From positions 4,413,905 through 4,477,904 of the forward strand of contig JAKTNV010000007.1 of NCBI GenBank assembly GCA_022747635.1: a stretch of DNA of 64,000 bases, written 5' to 3'. The translations under genes and the position numbers were made by a program. This DNA comes from Hetaerina americana (Eukaryota > Arthropoda > Insecta > Odonata > Calopterygidae). Of the stretch, positions 12,258 through 24,480 are shown piece by piece (within the stretch, counting starts at the first letter, position 1; every line of letters starts with the position of its first letter). The notes under the pieces were generated by a model, which saw only the letters and a list, made by a program, of their open reading frames with translations, did no database searches and had not been told where the DNA came from.

Positions 12258-15200
12258 TCTCTTAAAATGACCAAATTAGCGCTTAATAAGACTTTCCCAC
12301 TACCCAACCCATACGTATTCATTCATTATTCACTCATTTTTCATTCTCTTCTTCCTCGTTTTAACGCAATCACTCCTCAACTATTACCCGCTTACCCAGA
12401 GCATTATTCAACATGGCTAGGGCAGATTTTTGTCGGGTGATGTTCAAATCAAAAATGATGGGAAATTTTGTAAAAATCACGTAAAATGGAATTTTCACAA
12501 GTCGTATTTAAGTTGGATCTTACAGCTAGAATTTTATTTTTCTCGTCATGTAAATTTGCTAAAGGGATACTCGTTGAGGACAAGATGGAAAAACTCAATA
12601 GAATGACGTTGTTTCTTTGGGCACTATTCCACTGCAATGCATAGAGACTTGAACGATTAAGTTCTCAGAAAGATTATTTACGCCGGGTATTTTTGGTTTT
12701 TGAAGTAACAGGTGATAGCGGATATTACTAATGGTAAGGAACATCTAGGGGTTACTTGTGACAAGGTAACCAAGGAAATAAAACTCAAATTATTTTAGCA
12801 AATGAAAAAAGGTCATTATTGGAATTTTTATACTCTGTGTTTTTCTCTTCGGCGACAAAGCTGAAAATGTGAAAACTCATTGAATATGACCGTAGTTGCC
12901 TGAAAGCGACTGTCTTATCCTGCTAATACGAAGGCAGAACAACAATTCGCGGTTTCATATTTAAACTAATGTGGAACACGACCAGGTCTCGTTACAGAGT
13001 AACATCTTCAGGTCTCTGTACAGTTACTCTCTTGTTCTTGCCACTAGTGCCCACTAGTATTACCTACTGCCTAGTTCACTTACTTGCAGTCAATTGGTTA
13101 AGTCTTGGAGGATATGATTTTGTTGGCGGAAACCCAAATATTGTTTTTATCCGCATGGAGTTCCAAAGAGTAGACTCGGGGGCATTCATTTTATCTCCAT
13201 CTCAAGCCAACCATGAGATACAGCACCGTCGTATCCTACGCCTTATGCAATCCAGAAGTCAGTCGTGTACCGCCGGTGGTGGTGTCTTCGGCTGCAACAA
13301 TAATCTTGGTGACGTCACCGGGTCCAAGTGGAAATCCTTCGACCGCCTTTAGGCGGAGCGGCATTCCCCGCTCACTCCATCGGAGCTCTTTGATTCTTCG
13401 TTGGTTAAAAAACGGACCCTTAAAGAGACGCGTAAATAGTTCCCTATTCGAAATTATTCGGGTTCTTAGTTATTTTTTTCGCTACCCTGATACTAGATTT
13501 TTTATTGCTCGAATCTTTTTCTTCTCGAAACTGATACGTTATCCTAGTTCCAATCACATTTGCTCAGTTACGGCAGAGATACGATTTCTTTTTCTCCTAC
13601 AGCTCTAAGATGCTCCTTCCGTCTTATAATACTGCATACGATTTATGCTACATACGACTTATCTTCCTGTTTTCTCGAAGTCTTCTAGCATTCCACAGGA
13701 TCACCCGAGGAAAAACCATCCTTCAAGGCATGAGGAGGACTGAAATGCGATCTTTTGCCTCTGGAACAATGTATTCAAACCTTCGTGGTGTCGATGACCT
13801 CGTTGCTACTCTTTACTTCTCAAGTATTGTCACATGATATTTTCTTATCTTCTTTCTATTCCTTGTCACGGCAAAATACCGGGTGGTCTTCCTCTTTCTT
13901 CGTTCCTTTTCGGGATTGGCCGTTCTTCTCCAGAGTCGACATTAGATTTTCCTTTTTGCCACTCCTGCTTGAAGCGGTCAATCTGCGACGGAGTTCCAAC
14001 TGGACCCGAGCAGCATCCATGGCCAGTGGCGAAACCAAAATACAGGGCGTATGTCAACTCACGCGGGGAAATCCACAAGGAAAGTGAGCCGTCTTCATCA
14101 GACACACAAACCTCATCGATAAGGATAAACACTTGCCAATAATATATCGGTCTCCTTGGATGTAGAACTGCTATTCCCTAGGGACTCCATCCAAAAGAAT
14201 CCTTAAAAGCAATGCAAAACAGCTTCCAGCAATGATTCACCTTTGATAGTCAGAGGATTCTCACTAAACTATCCATAGACATGACCTACTCTCAGTTCAG
14301 AGTCAGTATTATGCAATCAAATCCAAGGAATAGAAAGAACTAATCCTTTTTCTTGCCTTCTTAGTAGTTTTCCTGCGATTTTCTTACAATGAATCCAGGA
14401 ACACTGAACACTGAGTCATTATGCAAAACTTGGTTTGGATGTTTCCATAATTAGTAGGTTTTGACATAGATTAATTTTATATCGATGACTTCAGCGACGT
14501 ACATATATCTGTTGCATTTCACTATGAAACATTTTAAACTGAATGAAACAAACCACTTCTATTCGTGGGCATAAAAAAACATAAGGAAACAAGACTCGCG
14601 AGAATTCAACACATTTGGGAAAAATGCGCAATAATGACGGCTGAAAATCCTAACCATATGACCCGTTTCAAATTTTTACCCTTTTCACGATGCGACTGCC
14701 GCTTTGGCCCTTTAATAAACAACCTTGCGATAACTAGATAAGCTGCACCGAAAAAAGCTGAAGATACGGGTACGCACCCGATGTCATCACTAAGGTTGAT
14801 GGTGGTGGTCAATAAAAGGAGAAAACTCAAGCCACATTTCAGCTGCAAGAGAACACCACGAAGAGTAAACTAAAATCCCCCCCCCTATTATCTCACTTAA
14901 AATTATACCAAAAAATGGTTGCAAAATTAACAGCTAAAAATCACAAATCTACGGGATATCCCGAAGACAAAAATAAACTTTTTTTTCGCTTTTAAAAAAC
15001 CGGACGTGCACGCAATAAATCGTATCATTTGCGAACAACTGCACAACTGGTGAAACGAAACTCCAAAGTTGTAATAAAAGAATGCTCGGCAAATTTATAT
15101 AGCGTATATGCCACAATCATATCGCCGTCGCGAAATAAAATTATGGAACGCATAACACCACAAACATTTGAGATTTAGCTTTGTTAACATCCACTGAAAA

Positions 15201-16659
15201 TTAGAAAATCGAAGCATCTTAAGCATAAAGATAACTTTTCTTTTAAGACAATGCAATGGTCAATGAAACAATGAAATTCGCTAAAATTATTGAAACACAA
15301 AGCATCAGAATGAAAGGGATGACGCCGTGCAGCAGCAACCTCCCGCCACACTCACATTCGAATCAGCGTCCACACATTTTTCGGGAACGAGAACCCTGTC
15401 CACCCGACGACCACTTCGAAGGGCGGCACCCCTGCGCTGGCCTTGTCCCGAGTCAAGAGCAGCTCTCAAACAATCAATCCTCCATGATCCTCATCCATAA
15501 TTATTACAGAAATGTCGATATTGGAATCATTAATCTACTTTCAGACTCTTTGGAGAGAACGCCTCCTCGTTTCAACTCTCAATCTACGATCTCAACTTCA
15601 AGGCACTTCTCCAATCAAACCCTTGCGTACCAATCTATAACCCTGCATACCAAATCATTCAAAATAGATACTCCGTTGTCACTGTGACAACGATTCCGGC
15701 GCCTAAGGGGTGCGCCTGTCGCACGGCACCCTCAGCAATGCGACCCCGTTTTAACACAGTCATTATTATTTACCTCTTTTACGTTTTATTGATTTTTTCT
15801 GTAAATCTTCAAACTCATTAATGCCGCAGAGCGCTGTAGTATCATTTTAATTAGTTCCCTTTTTCTCCGTCATGCTGGGAAAAACTATTGAAGCAAAAGC
15901 ATTGCATAAAGTATAATTTAATTTTGGCTACAAAGTATAGAGTTAAAACCGCAACAAAGACCATAATAATCAAAAAATGCTCATTTTTACCGATAGTTAT
16001 CCATAAAAGAACACATCCAAGTTCATGCCCAGCAATTCACCCCGTCTAATGTCCGTCCGTATTCGGTGCCCTCCTTTCGATTTGCTCAGGTCGCGTCAGG
16101 TCGACGTTGAGTACCCTCTCGAGTGAACTGAATGGGAAATTGTCCCCTTGAGCGAGCTCCATTCTTAATTTTGTATCGCATAAAACTCTTTTCTTAGCAT
16201 TTGAGGTCACCGTCAATCATGGATGGCAGTTGACTCCTCGAGGTGAAGGTAGCGGGCGGTTGGAATTTCTTATACCGAATGTCTTTCTTCCGGAGGGCAT
16301 TCGGTCATATCGAATGAATTGCTCGGGTGAGACTCGGAAACAATGTATAAGGTTCTTAACTCGCTCTGCTTTGAATAGGTAACGGATGAATGACGCAATG
16401 CTCTGAAATGGTTCACAGCAATCTTTAATACAAACAAAGACAAAAAAACAGAAACAATGCCTACGGACGAACGTAACATTAAATGCCCTCCTTTTCCGGG
16501 TGAGTCAAGTTGCATTTATGGTTCGATGTAAACAAATCAGTCAACTACTATTTTCGTGTTTGGGTTACAAGAGCAAAATTCGAATATTGACACTTCGTGA
16601 ATGAATCGCTCATATGCCTCGATACATCGGTATATTTCTTCCTCTCAAGTCGTCATGGA
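12258..16659. other. No feature recognised
   Basis: Long unannotatable stretch of moderate AT content. Overlapping frames at 12.97-14.14 kb on both strands were inspected. None shows a known motif or a consistent exon structure. No SINE head, inverted repeat or microsatellite of note was seen. Confidence 0.4.
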
Positions 16660-17420
16660 ACACTTGCATAATCTGTGAAACCCTCTGCCGGCGCTGGAAA
16701 ATTAATGTTGGTGGCGTTTGGGGGTTGAGAGGTGGGGGAGGGGGGGGAATCCTCCTCAAACCTTACGGGTTCTCTCTCCCTCTCTAGTGTGTGGAAGGGG
16801 GTGGGGTGGGATGTGGGGAGTGGGGGGGGGAGGGAATGGCGCCCCGCGCGCAATCGATGCCCCGTTGACACCACGTGACCGCGCGCACGGTTCGCCCTCA
16901 CCCCCCCCCTGCCTCCTCTCGTGCCTTCGACATCGCCGCATACCTTCCGCCGCAGAGCGACCCCGCGCGGGCGACCGTCGCAGGACCATGGACCGCTCTC
17001 TCCGGGAAACGGAATCACACGCCGCGCGGCAAAGTCGGCCCGCGGGACCCAGCGCACCTTCGTCGGACCTTCGGGGGCCTCCGGGGGGGGATCCGACGGA
17101 ACACTTTGGCACCGTGCCGAGCGCAGGCTATTCTCACCCAAGCGGTCTGAAGTGGCATTGCAATCTTGGCCTGTATCACGTGACCGGTATTTTACAACAA
17201 AGGTTGTTTCACGACACGCGTGCTAGGCCCATGATGAGCGTTGCCACTCGCTATTAATGTGAGAGGGCAGGTGGACAATGGCCCTTCTCCGCCCTTCAGG
17301 GTTTCCTGGGAGCACCGGTCGCTCGAAGGACACCACTTGGTCACTTGACCTCCCGCCCCTCTCCCCCCCTCCCAGCCCCGACAGGCACTCTCTCTAGTCG
17401 TCCGTTAATACGCGAGTCCC
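16660..17420. other. GC-rich, CpG-rich patch
   Basis: Strong local rise in G+C with many CpG (CGCGCG, GCGCCCCGCGCGC), G-runs on the left and C-runs on the right. Frames are open in up to four readings (16653-17257), as expected from composition, and give Arg/Pro/Gly-rich peptides without domains. It could be a CpG-island-like promoter, but there is no transcript evidence in the sequence. Confidence 0.4.
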
Positions 17421-18099
17421 GACTGGTCACATTTCGACTCAGCCATTCCTAGTGCATGGTAGGAGTTCTTAGAATTCTAGCTGCTTCGACGAAATAGGTC
17501 AGTTTGCAACGCTCGTTGCCTATTATTAAAAATATTTATATTAATTAAGCGATACTAATATTAAGAAGTTAATAGCTCTTCAAATATTAAAATCCATAAT
17601 TGTCTATTACAAAAAATAATATTGACGATATGGTTTTTTAGTTGATGTAAGTAGGCTTAGACGGCCTTCACCCAGAGTGACGTTCGACCATGTGGTGGGG
17701 TGGAATCAGGCACGTGTGGTGCGTCGCTAAAGGTGCAGGGTGCCACGCTGTTTCCTGTGGTGTAAAACGAGACAGCGGCCTGCCAGTGCTTAGCAGTTGC
17801 CCTCGGGAGCACCAGAAAACCAATGCCTATATTTAGAATGTCGTCAACGTTCAGGCAATCATTGCCATCAGCATTTCAATCTGAACACGCCCGACAGAAG
17901 TCCTCTTCCCTTTCTATGACGATATCCCTTCTTTCAAATGATATCTCCAATCTCAGATCAAACTTCGCTGGACCTACAAATATTTTGGCCCAACTTCTTT
18001 AGTATACAACTCCTTCATGTATCATTTCCATCGCTCTCGATTCAGTTAATCATTTCTCTGACTCATATTGTTTGCCCAGTTTTACCTTCTCATTTCTTG
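17421..18099. other. No feature recognised
   Basis: AT-rich sequence, then a moderately GC-rich segment at 17.65-17.83 kb with no recognisable element. Confidence 0.35.
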
Positions 18100-18600
18100 G
18101 CCGTTTTTTTAATCTTACTGTTTCTAACGAGCACCCGTTTCATCCATCCTCCCCCGCAAACTTTCCATATCCTCGCCCTTCGTCCTTCAACACACTTCTT
18201 TCGTTCCACCTGTTTCCCGCCTTAGTTTATTATTAACTTGACTGTATTCCCCTCTTCTCTCTCTTCCCCCTCCTCTCGTCCATCTCCCTAATTATCTCGT
18301 CCGCAATCCATTGGTTCTCTTCCTTTCTTCTTATTCGTATTTCTACAGTTTATTTAGCGGCCCCCCACATCTGTTTGTTGATACGCTCCCGTCTTTCTTG
18401 TCCTGGACCCTTCCTCAATCACGATTTTTTCTTAACCTTTTTCATTTCCTTGGGCAGCAATACCTTTATTCCGATTAGTTCTCCGAAATTCCGCTTCCTA
18501 GTGCATCTCACTTGTTTTTTTCCCTTTTCATTTGACGTGCCACCTCATTATTTTGTACTAAACCGTGAACTGAGTCCGTATCCGCCCCCTAAACACTCTG
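18100..18600 (-). pseudogene. Possible LINE linker remnant
   Basis: Minus-strand reading at 18333-18271 gives an ENQWIADEIIREMDERR-like stretch. It matches the conserved 'kPWI.d.I...MDERR' linker seen in the LINE B copies at 27.8 and 51.0 kb. The rest is too decayed to follow. The neighbouring mariner inserted just beyond it. Confidence 0.3.
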
Positions 18601-18631
18601 TCATTGGGATATACTCTTCCCAGATATACTA

Positions 18632-19956
18632 CCTTGAACAAAAAGTTCCCGGAATAACCACCGTGTGGCGCTCCCATCGTTCCGATTTGGGTTCTGTTTT
18701 TTTTGTTAAATTGGTACATCTGTTGTTGATATTCCCTTTAAATCTTAGTGTCATAACTTGACATTTGCAAAAGTTACGTAGCCAAGAGTACATCTATCTC
18801 TGTGTGTGTTGGCGATTTTTTACAATTTCAGAAATGGATTTAAATTTGCAACAACGAACTTGTATTAAATTTTGCGTAAAAAACGGATTTAGTGGCGCAC
18901 GGACGTTGGAAATGTTGGAAAAGTGTTTCGGCAACGATTCTCTAAAAAAAACGGTCGTTTACCAGTGGCACGAGCGGTTCAGAAGTGGTCGTGAGTCAAT
19001 CGAAGATGATGAACGCAGTGGCAGACCATCGACATCGAAAGTCGGTGAAAAAATTGATGAAGTAAAAGAAATGTTGGTCAATAACCGCAAATTAACCATC
19101 AGAGAAATAGCGGAGGACTTGAACATTGCCTATGGATCCGCCCAAGACATTGTGGTTAATGATTTGGGTTTCCGTCGTGTAGCAGCAAAGTTGGTGCCAA
19201 AAGACCTCAATTTCATGCAAAAAAGAGACCGTGTTGACGTCGCAAAAGACATGATTTGCGAGGCTGAATCCGATCCCACATTCATCAAAAGGATCATTAC
19301 TGGAGACGAGACGTGGGTTTATGAGTACGACACGCAATCCAGACATCAGGCAAGTGAATGGCGTTCACCAAATGAGCCGAGACCAAAAAAACCACGTCGT
19401 TTTCAGTCAAAAAAGAAGGCAATGCTGACGGTTTTCATGGATTACAACGGTGTAGTGCATCATGAATTTTTGCCAGAAGGCCAGACAGTAAACAAAGAGT
19501 ATTATTTGGGCGTTATGAGACGTTTGCGTGAAGCAATTCGCCGAAAGAGACCAGAAATGTGGGCAGAAAACTCGTGGATTTTGCACCAATGATAACGCAC
19601 CGTCGCACAGTGCTATCATTATTCGTAATTTTTTGACGAAAAATGCAACAAATACCATCCAACAGCCACCGAATTCACCTGATTTGGCTCCCTGTGACTT
19701 CTTTCTGTTCAATCGAGTTAAAAAACCATTACGGGGAACGCGTTTTAGCAGCCGAGAGGAAGTAATGGAAAAATCGCAGGAAGCACTGATGGACATACCG
19801 AAAACCGACCGTAACTTTTGCAAATATCAAGTTATGACACTAAGATTTAAAGGGAATATCAACAACAGATGTACCAATTTAACAAAAAAAACAGAACTCA
19901 AATCGGAACGATGGGATCGCCACACGGTGGTTATTCCGGGAACTTTTTGATCAAGG
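18632..19956 (+). mobile_element. Mariner transposon with 147-bp terminal inverted repeats
   Basis: A complete 1,325-bp element flanked by TA target duplications (18630-18631 and 19957-19958). The terminal inverted repeats, 18632-18778 and 19810-19956, begin CCTTGA[A/T]CAAAAAGTTCCC and differ at only about four positions over 147 bp. They are much longer than the roughly 30 bp usual for mariners. The right repeat lies inside the 3' part of the transposase frame. The low divergence of the arms suggests a recent insertion. Confidence 0.93.
18834..19950 (+). pseudogene. Mariner transposase (DD34D), one frameshift
   Basis: The transposase would bind the element ends through N-terminal helix-turn-helix domains and cut and paste DNA with a DD34D catalytic triad. 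ATG at 18834 opens MDLNLQQR. The HTH region includes YQWHERFRSGRESIEDD and the linker shows RSGRPST. The first Asp is in ITGDETWVY. Near 19588 a single extra A turns the HHDNAPSH region into a stop (the frame ends at 19592); the other frame resumes at once with DNAPSH and keeps NSPDLAPCDFF. The spacing between the second and third Asp is 34 residues across the frameshift. The C-terminal 45 or so residues are encoded inside the right terminal repeat and end with TGA at 19948-19950. One base is the only disabling lesion I see. Confidence 0.9.
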
Positions 19957-19989
19957 TAGTATTCCAAACCGTATGATATCCTAACTGAT

Positions 19990-20245
19990 AACCCCGGCCC
20001 GGGCATCTGGTAAGAGCATCGCAAGAGTAAGGGCAAGTCAAAGATCGAGCACCAGTTTCACGTTCTTGAAAAACGTTTTTATGATTATGATCTGCTCGAT
20101 TCCACCTTCCCTCCCAATTTTGCGCTCGTCTTTATGTGTGTCCCCATCCGTCTATGCCCATATGACTGGATATGTTTTCACCGTGAGGTGAGTTTTCGTT
20201 TTTGAATGGGTATATACGTGCGCGTGCGTGCGTGTATGTATTTAA
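19990..20245 (+). repeat. SINE family 2 copy, diverged
   Basis: Decayed tRNA-like head (about 19995-20070), then a body matching the family 2 copies at 24.2 and 26.3 kb: GATTCCACCTTCCCTCC, CTCGTCTTTATGTGTGT, GTTTTCGTTTTTGAATGGG. It ends in a TATATACGTGCGCGTGCGTG purine/pyrimidine-alternating tail. Confidence 0.65.
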
Positions 20246-20316
20246 TTATTGGATGAAGGGGTTGGCAATAAAAATTCCATCCGAGAGAAAATATTAGAGT
20301 CAACCATACTGCACTA

Positions 20317-21212
20317 AGAGGGCGGTTCAATACAAAGACAAAAGCGTTCCTGAGGGAAGTTTATGTTATCATCGTGTGCTGCCATCTATCAAACGACGGT
20401 ACCACAAATTTCAGACTGATTTAAAGGTTAGTTTGGATTTGGAAGCCATTCGAGTAAGACGTGTTTCGTGATTTTCGCTTAGATGGAAAAAGAGCAGTAT
20501 CGTTCGGTAATTCGCTTTTTGTTTTTGGATGGGAAGAAATGCGAGGAGATAAAAGCAAAGTTGGATGCTGTTTATGGGGGCACTTCGCCATCTATGACCA
20601 CAGTTAGATATTGGTTCAACGAATTTAAACGTGGGCGAACATCTGTTTTTGATGAGCAGCGATCAGGACGCCCGGCAGGCGTGGTTACCGAGGAAATCAT
20701 TCAAAAAGTCCACGCCATGATTCTCGCTGATCGACAAACGAAAGTGCGCGAAGTAGCAGAGGCCGTGGGTGTGTCGACCGGAACGGCAATTAATATTTTA
20801 CATGATAAGTTGGCGATGAAAAAATTGTCGGCCCGATGGGTGCCGCGATCGCTCACGGTGGACAACAAGCTGATCCGGAGTTATCGCCGCCAAACTACAT
20901 GAACTACGTTATGAATTGCTGCCGCACCCCCCGTATTCACCCGATCTGGCTGTCTGCGACTTTTTCTTATTCCCTAACATGAAGAAATGGCTTGCGGAAA
21001 AAAAATTATCTCAAACAAGAAGTTATCGCCGAGACAGAGGCGTATATTGGAGAGTTCGACAAATCCTATTTTTTGGAGGGGTTAAAAAAATGGCCGGAAC
21101 GTTGGGATAAGAGTATCTCTCTAAAAAGAGACTATGTTGAAAAATAAAAAAAATGTTTTTTGAAAAAAATGTTTCTTCATTTCTAACACTGGTACTTATT
21201 GAATCGCCCTCG
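20317..21212 (+). mobile_element. Mariner element with central deletion
   Basis: An 896-bp element flanked by TA (20315-20316 and 21213-21214), with short inverted ends AGAGGGCGGTTCAATA and the complement of CGAGGGCGATTCAATA. It is a second mariner family, different from the neighbour at 18.6 kb. Confidence 0.88.
20483..21140 (+). pseudogene. Mariner transposase, catalytic core deleted
   Basis: ATG at 20483 opens MEKEQYRSVIRFLF. Residues 1-132 keep the two helix-turn-helix regions (RYWFNEFKRGRTS, RSGRP, KVREVAEAVGVS, ARWVPRSLT). The sequence then jumps directly to the third catalytic region (PPYSPDLAVCDFF, about 20926-20964), so the segment with the first two Asp residues is gone. A stop follows at 20900-20902, and the C-terminal part (WPERWDKSI-like) is in shifted frames. 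The product cannot be catalytic. The ends remain, so it could have been moved in trans. Confidence 0.88.
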
Positions 21213-21214
21213 TA

Positions 21215-23100
21215 CATCGCTTAAATAATTTCGGGACTGCTGACCCTAATTGTGGAACGCAGGGGTAACATAAATGAAAAAAATATGCAGTCAATGTGTA
21301 GTCAATCGCATGTTTAAAAGTTTTTATGTCAAAATCAAAATATTAAGTATTACTATTCGCCCTCCGGCGATTTTAATCCACACGAGCATCTAAGGTTATT
21401 AGAAAATCGTGATTTTTATGTAATAAAGATCGATTTCTGAGAGGCCAGTGAACGTCCCTTTCGATCGAGCCACACGTACTAGTTTGAAGTCGTCCAAGTA
21501 CATCAGGACAATATAAATAAATTCAACGTAGAAATAAAAAATATGTTTATATCACCATAAGAACATAGACGGAAGTTTGTCCCGTCAATTCACCTCAGAA
21601 GATGATCCGAGAAGCTGCCTCATCCTAAACAAATTGTCCAAGTATCTTAGTGACGCAACAAAAAGGTTGCCCTGGAGCATACCTTTCGAGAAGCTCCCAA
21701 ATGACGCTGGCGCCTACGGCGTTCCCTCCAGAACACACGCCCGCCGGCCCTTGAACACCCACCAGGCCCGGGACGCCGTGCCCCGGGCGTGTCCACCACG
21801 CATCGCGGCCCGCTGTGGGCGGCGTCCGTCTCGAGAGGAACGACGCATCAATGTCCTGACCGAGGGAACATTAATTGTACTGCTGTCGCAAAACGGGAGT
21901 TGGCTTATGTAACTCCACAACACTGCGTACATCCCAGGGTCAAAGCAACCAAGCAAAGAATCCCCACTCGTACATATATTCCCATCACATTTACCGGCAT
22001 TCGAATTTTTTCGTCGAAACTCTCGCTTTTGGAGTGGATTGGGAAGCTGGACTGAAGCAGTCCGTCCTCCGACGCATTTCTTGATCAACACAGAAGGGTT
22101 TTCGAACACGTATGAGCAGCGATATGCCTTCAAAACTAATGCTTGTTATACGGGATATATCATTTCCGTAGATTTTTTTATTAAAAAACTCCTCTAATTA
22201 CAGGAGCGTGATTATTAACGGCGTCTCCAAAAATCCCCCGAGTGAAGACGATTGATGGAAGTGGTGGGCATTGTACGGGAGAAACGTCGATGGTCTCAGT
22301 TTCGCTAATACCACCTTCAGTGGAAGTTATTCGATAAAAATGAAATGAGCAGAGGACTCCGTCTCGGATGTATCCAACGAGTCCCGAGTGCGTATTCGCT
22401 CGGAGGGAGGGCTGCCCCTCCCCCGTCCCCCCACTCCCCCTCTCCCGTGGGAACGACATCCAATAATGAGCTTCCCGGCGCCGGCTTCCCTAAGCGCCGT
22501 CTTCAGGCGCCCGCGCCAATATGAAGGCGAGAAAATCCCCTTGGAGCGCGTGGGTCGGATGATAAATTGAAAGTGTACATTTGACCGGATGGGGACGGGG
22601 GAGGGGTGGAGGGAGGGGGGAGGACGGTGTGACCAAGAGGGGGGCGCCACTCCTCGGGGTGGGGGCGGGAAGGGACGGATAACAGGGGGTTTAAAAAGGT
22701 TTCCGGGAAACGGCTGAGAGGGGATTTCGGAGCGAATTCGAGCGGAGTTAAAATTTTCCGGAAATCCAATAATATCGGCATAATAATAATTCCTGCGTGG
22801 AACCGACTCGGCGGCGACCAACCCCCCCCCCCCCGAGGATTACATGCACGCGATGAATAATAACACCAAGATAAGCAGAAGCGACGCCAGCGGTCGGAAT
22901 GGTAACTTCTTCTCGCTTGAAATTTCGGGACAAGCAGAGAGTGTACGTAGTGATCCGCGTAGGATGGAGTGTCTTCTTAAAATCTAGCGCTCCAAGAGGC
23001 CTACGAGCACTGAGAGGCCTAGGCCGTTCGTAGGCCTCAAGAGAGAGGCCTATGAACACTGGGTACGTAATTCTGTTCAAAAGAATGATGCCTCTTGCGT
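21215..23100. other. No gene; GC-rich patches at 21.70-21.86 and 22.38-22.83 kb
   Basis: Two GC-rich, CpG-containing segments with open frames in several readings, separated by AT-rich DNA. One C-run of about 14 bases lies near 22823-22836. No family recognised. Confidence 0.4.
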
Positions 23101-23103
23101 GCC

Positions 23104-23216
23104 GGCGTATATATATATATATATATTATATTATATATATATATTTATATATATAATATATATATATATTTTATATATATTTTTTATATATATAATATAT
23201 ATATATAATATATATA

Positions 23217-23281
<65 letters not shown>

Positions 23282-23323
23282 TATTTATATATATATTATA
23301 TATTTATATATAACCATATATAT

Positions 23324-23370
<47 letters not shown>
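23104..23370. repeat. Long imperfect (TA)n microsatellite
   Basis: About 260 bp of TA repeat with ATTATA and TTTATA interruptions, ending GTATGTATGTGTGCATGC. The Tyr/Ile open frame through it (23099-23560) is an artefact of the repeat. Confidence 0.95.
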
Positions 23371-23657
23371 GTGCATGCATACATGCCTATACATATACAT
23401 GTATCCGGTCGAGTGCTTTAGCCACTTTCTTTCGAGGCGTCCTCTTAAACTCTGCAATTTTGGGGCATTTACAGGAACAAGATGTTGTGACGAAATACCG
23501 AACATACAATGTCACAGGCATTCGTATTCGTGCGCGACGCGCCACAGTCCACGAGGTTAAAGCCAACTTTAAACACTTATGGTGTTTATACCTTGACAAA
23601 TTTCAAAGAAACTGCGGGAGATGCCGCAGCAATAACTTTTAACGGAGTCATCCGCTA
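23371..23657. other. No feature recognised
   Basis: Unique-looking sequence between the TA tract and the inverted repeat. Short frames only. Confidence 0.35.
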
Positions 23658-23790
23658 ATATGCATTTCAATGCAACAATTTCAGAGTGTAAAAATCATTC
23701 GCCTTGACTGGATATTGAGGGATCTGGGTTCGAATCCCAGTCAAGGCGAATGATTTTTACACTCTGAAATTGTTGCATTGAAATGCATAT
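23658..23790. repeat. Perfect 54-bp inverted repeat with B-box-like loop
   Basis: Arms 23658-23711 and 23737-23790 are exact reverse complements over 54 bp and are separated by 25 nt. The loop and start of the right arm carry GGGTTCGAATCCCAG, a tRNA B-box-like string. The right arm then reads into AATGATTTTTACACTC, like the sequence just after the head of SINE family 2. It may be a folded-back SINE head. Confidence 0.9.
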
Positions 23791-23799
23791 AGGTATACA

Positions 23800-23925
23800 T
23801 TCTAAAATGAAAAACCCGCCATAAGGCGGACAATAATTCATTCACATGGATACAGACATATGGAAAATTGATAGGAGCACACACATATAAAGCACAAATA
23901 CAGGAGAGGTATGGAAGGAGGAATC
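23800..23925 (-). repeat. SINE family 2, 3' part
   Basis: The minus-strand body matches the copy at 26.3 kb: GATTCCTCCTTCCATACCTC, CTGTATTTGTGC, CATGTGAATGAATTATTG, and the CCGCC..GGCGG segment. The tRNA head is not contiguous; the 54-bp inverted repeat lies on the distal side. Confidence 0.6.
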
Positions 23926-24231
23926 AAAGAAACACTTCACTGTTTGTCTGATGTGAATAAATATTTTTTCGCCATATTGCGGGTTTTCGTGTTTGAATGC
24001 GTATTTGGCCAATGTGGCTCGTCTCTTCTCTTCTTCTGGCTTTGCGTGCCGCGTAACGCAACGTTTCTATCCTTTATAACGTGGTATGATTGCCTTCCCT
24101 ACCGTCCCTTCCTCTTTTGTTCTCGTCCATTTTTCCTTTGGTGGGTGAAAAAGCTCCCCAACGGCCATCTCCTGGCCAAAGATTCGGTGCAGTGGGTCGC
24201 ATAAACTCCCCCTAAGCAAAGCCCAGTGTAA
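23926..24231. other. Partial SINE family 2 tail, otherwise unassigned
   Basis: The plus strand near 23950-24010 (AATAAATATTTTTTCGCCAT, GGGTTTTCGTGTTTGAATG) resembles the 3' part of SINE family 2. The rest is unassigned. Confidence 0.35.
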
Positions 24232-24480
24232 ATTACGTTTCCTCGATTGCTCAAGTGGTTCGAGCATCGACCCAGTAAGTCGAAAGAACCGTGGTTCAAG
24301 CCCCGGTCAAGAAAATATTCATTCGCACTTGTGATACTCCTCCCGTCTCCTGTTTTCGTCTTTTATACGTGTCCCTTACCATTTTCCCTAACTCTGTATC
24401 CATATGAAAGGGTATATCTGTATATAGTATGCACTTTTACGCACACGAGAATCCAAAATTCAGCCTTTGGTGTAAACATC
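24232..24480 (+). repeat. SINE family 2 copy with tRNA-like cloverleaf head
   Basis: The head at 24238-24312 keeps an A box (TTGCTCAAGTGG) and a B box (GGTTCAAGCCC). Its anticodon arm pairs (TCGAC with GTCGA) around the loop CCAGTAA. The loop has C where tRNAs have the invariant U33, so it is a SINE head and not a tRNA gene. The body continues ATATTCATTCGCACTTGTGA, CTCCTGTTTTCGTCTTTTAT, CCATATGAAAGGGTATAT. Confidence 0.72.

Noticed and set aside
12969..14142. Host gene from overlapping ORFs
   Set aside because: Frames overlap in three readings with no consistent direction, no known motif and no convincing splice sites.
16653..17257. Four overlapping ORFs of 90-179 codons in the GC-rich patch
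   Set aside because: Open in several frames on both strands at once, Arg/Pro/Gly-rich, no domain. Stops are rare because the DNA is GC-rich.
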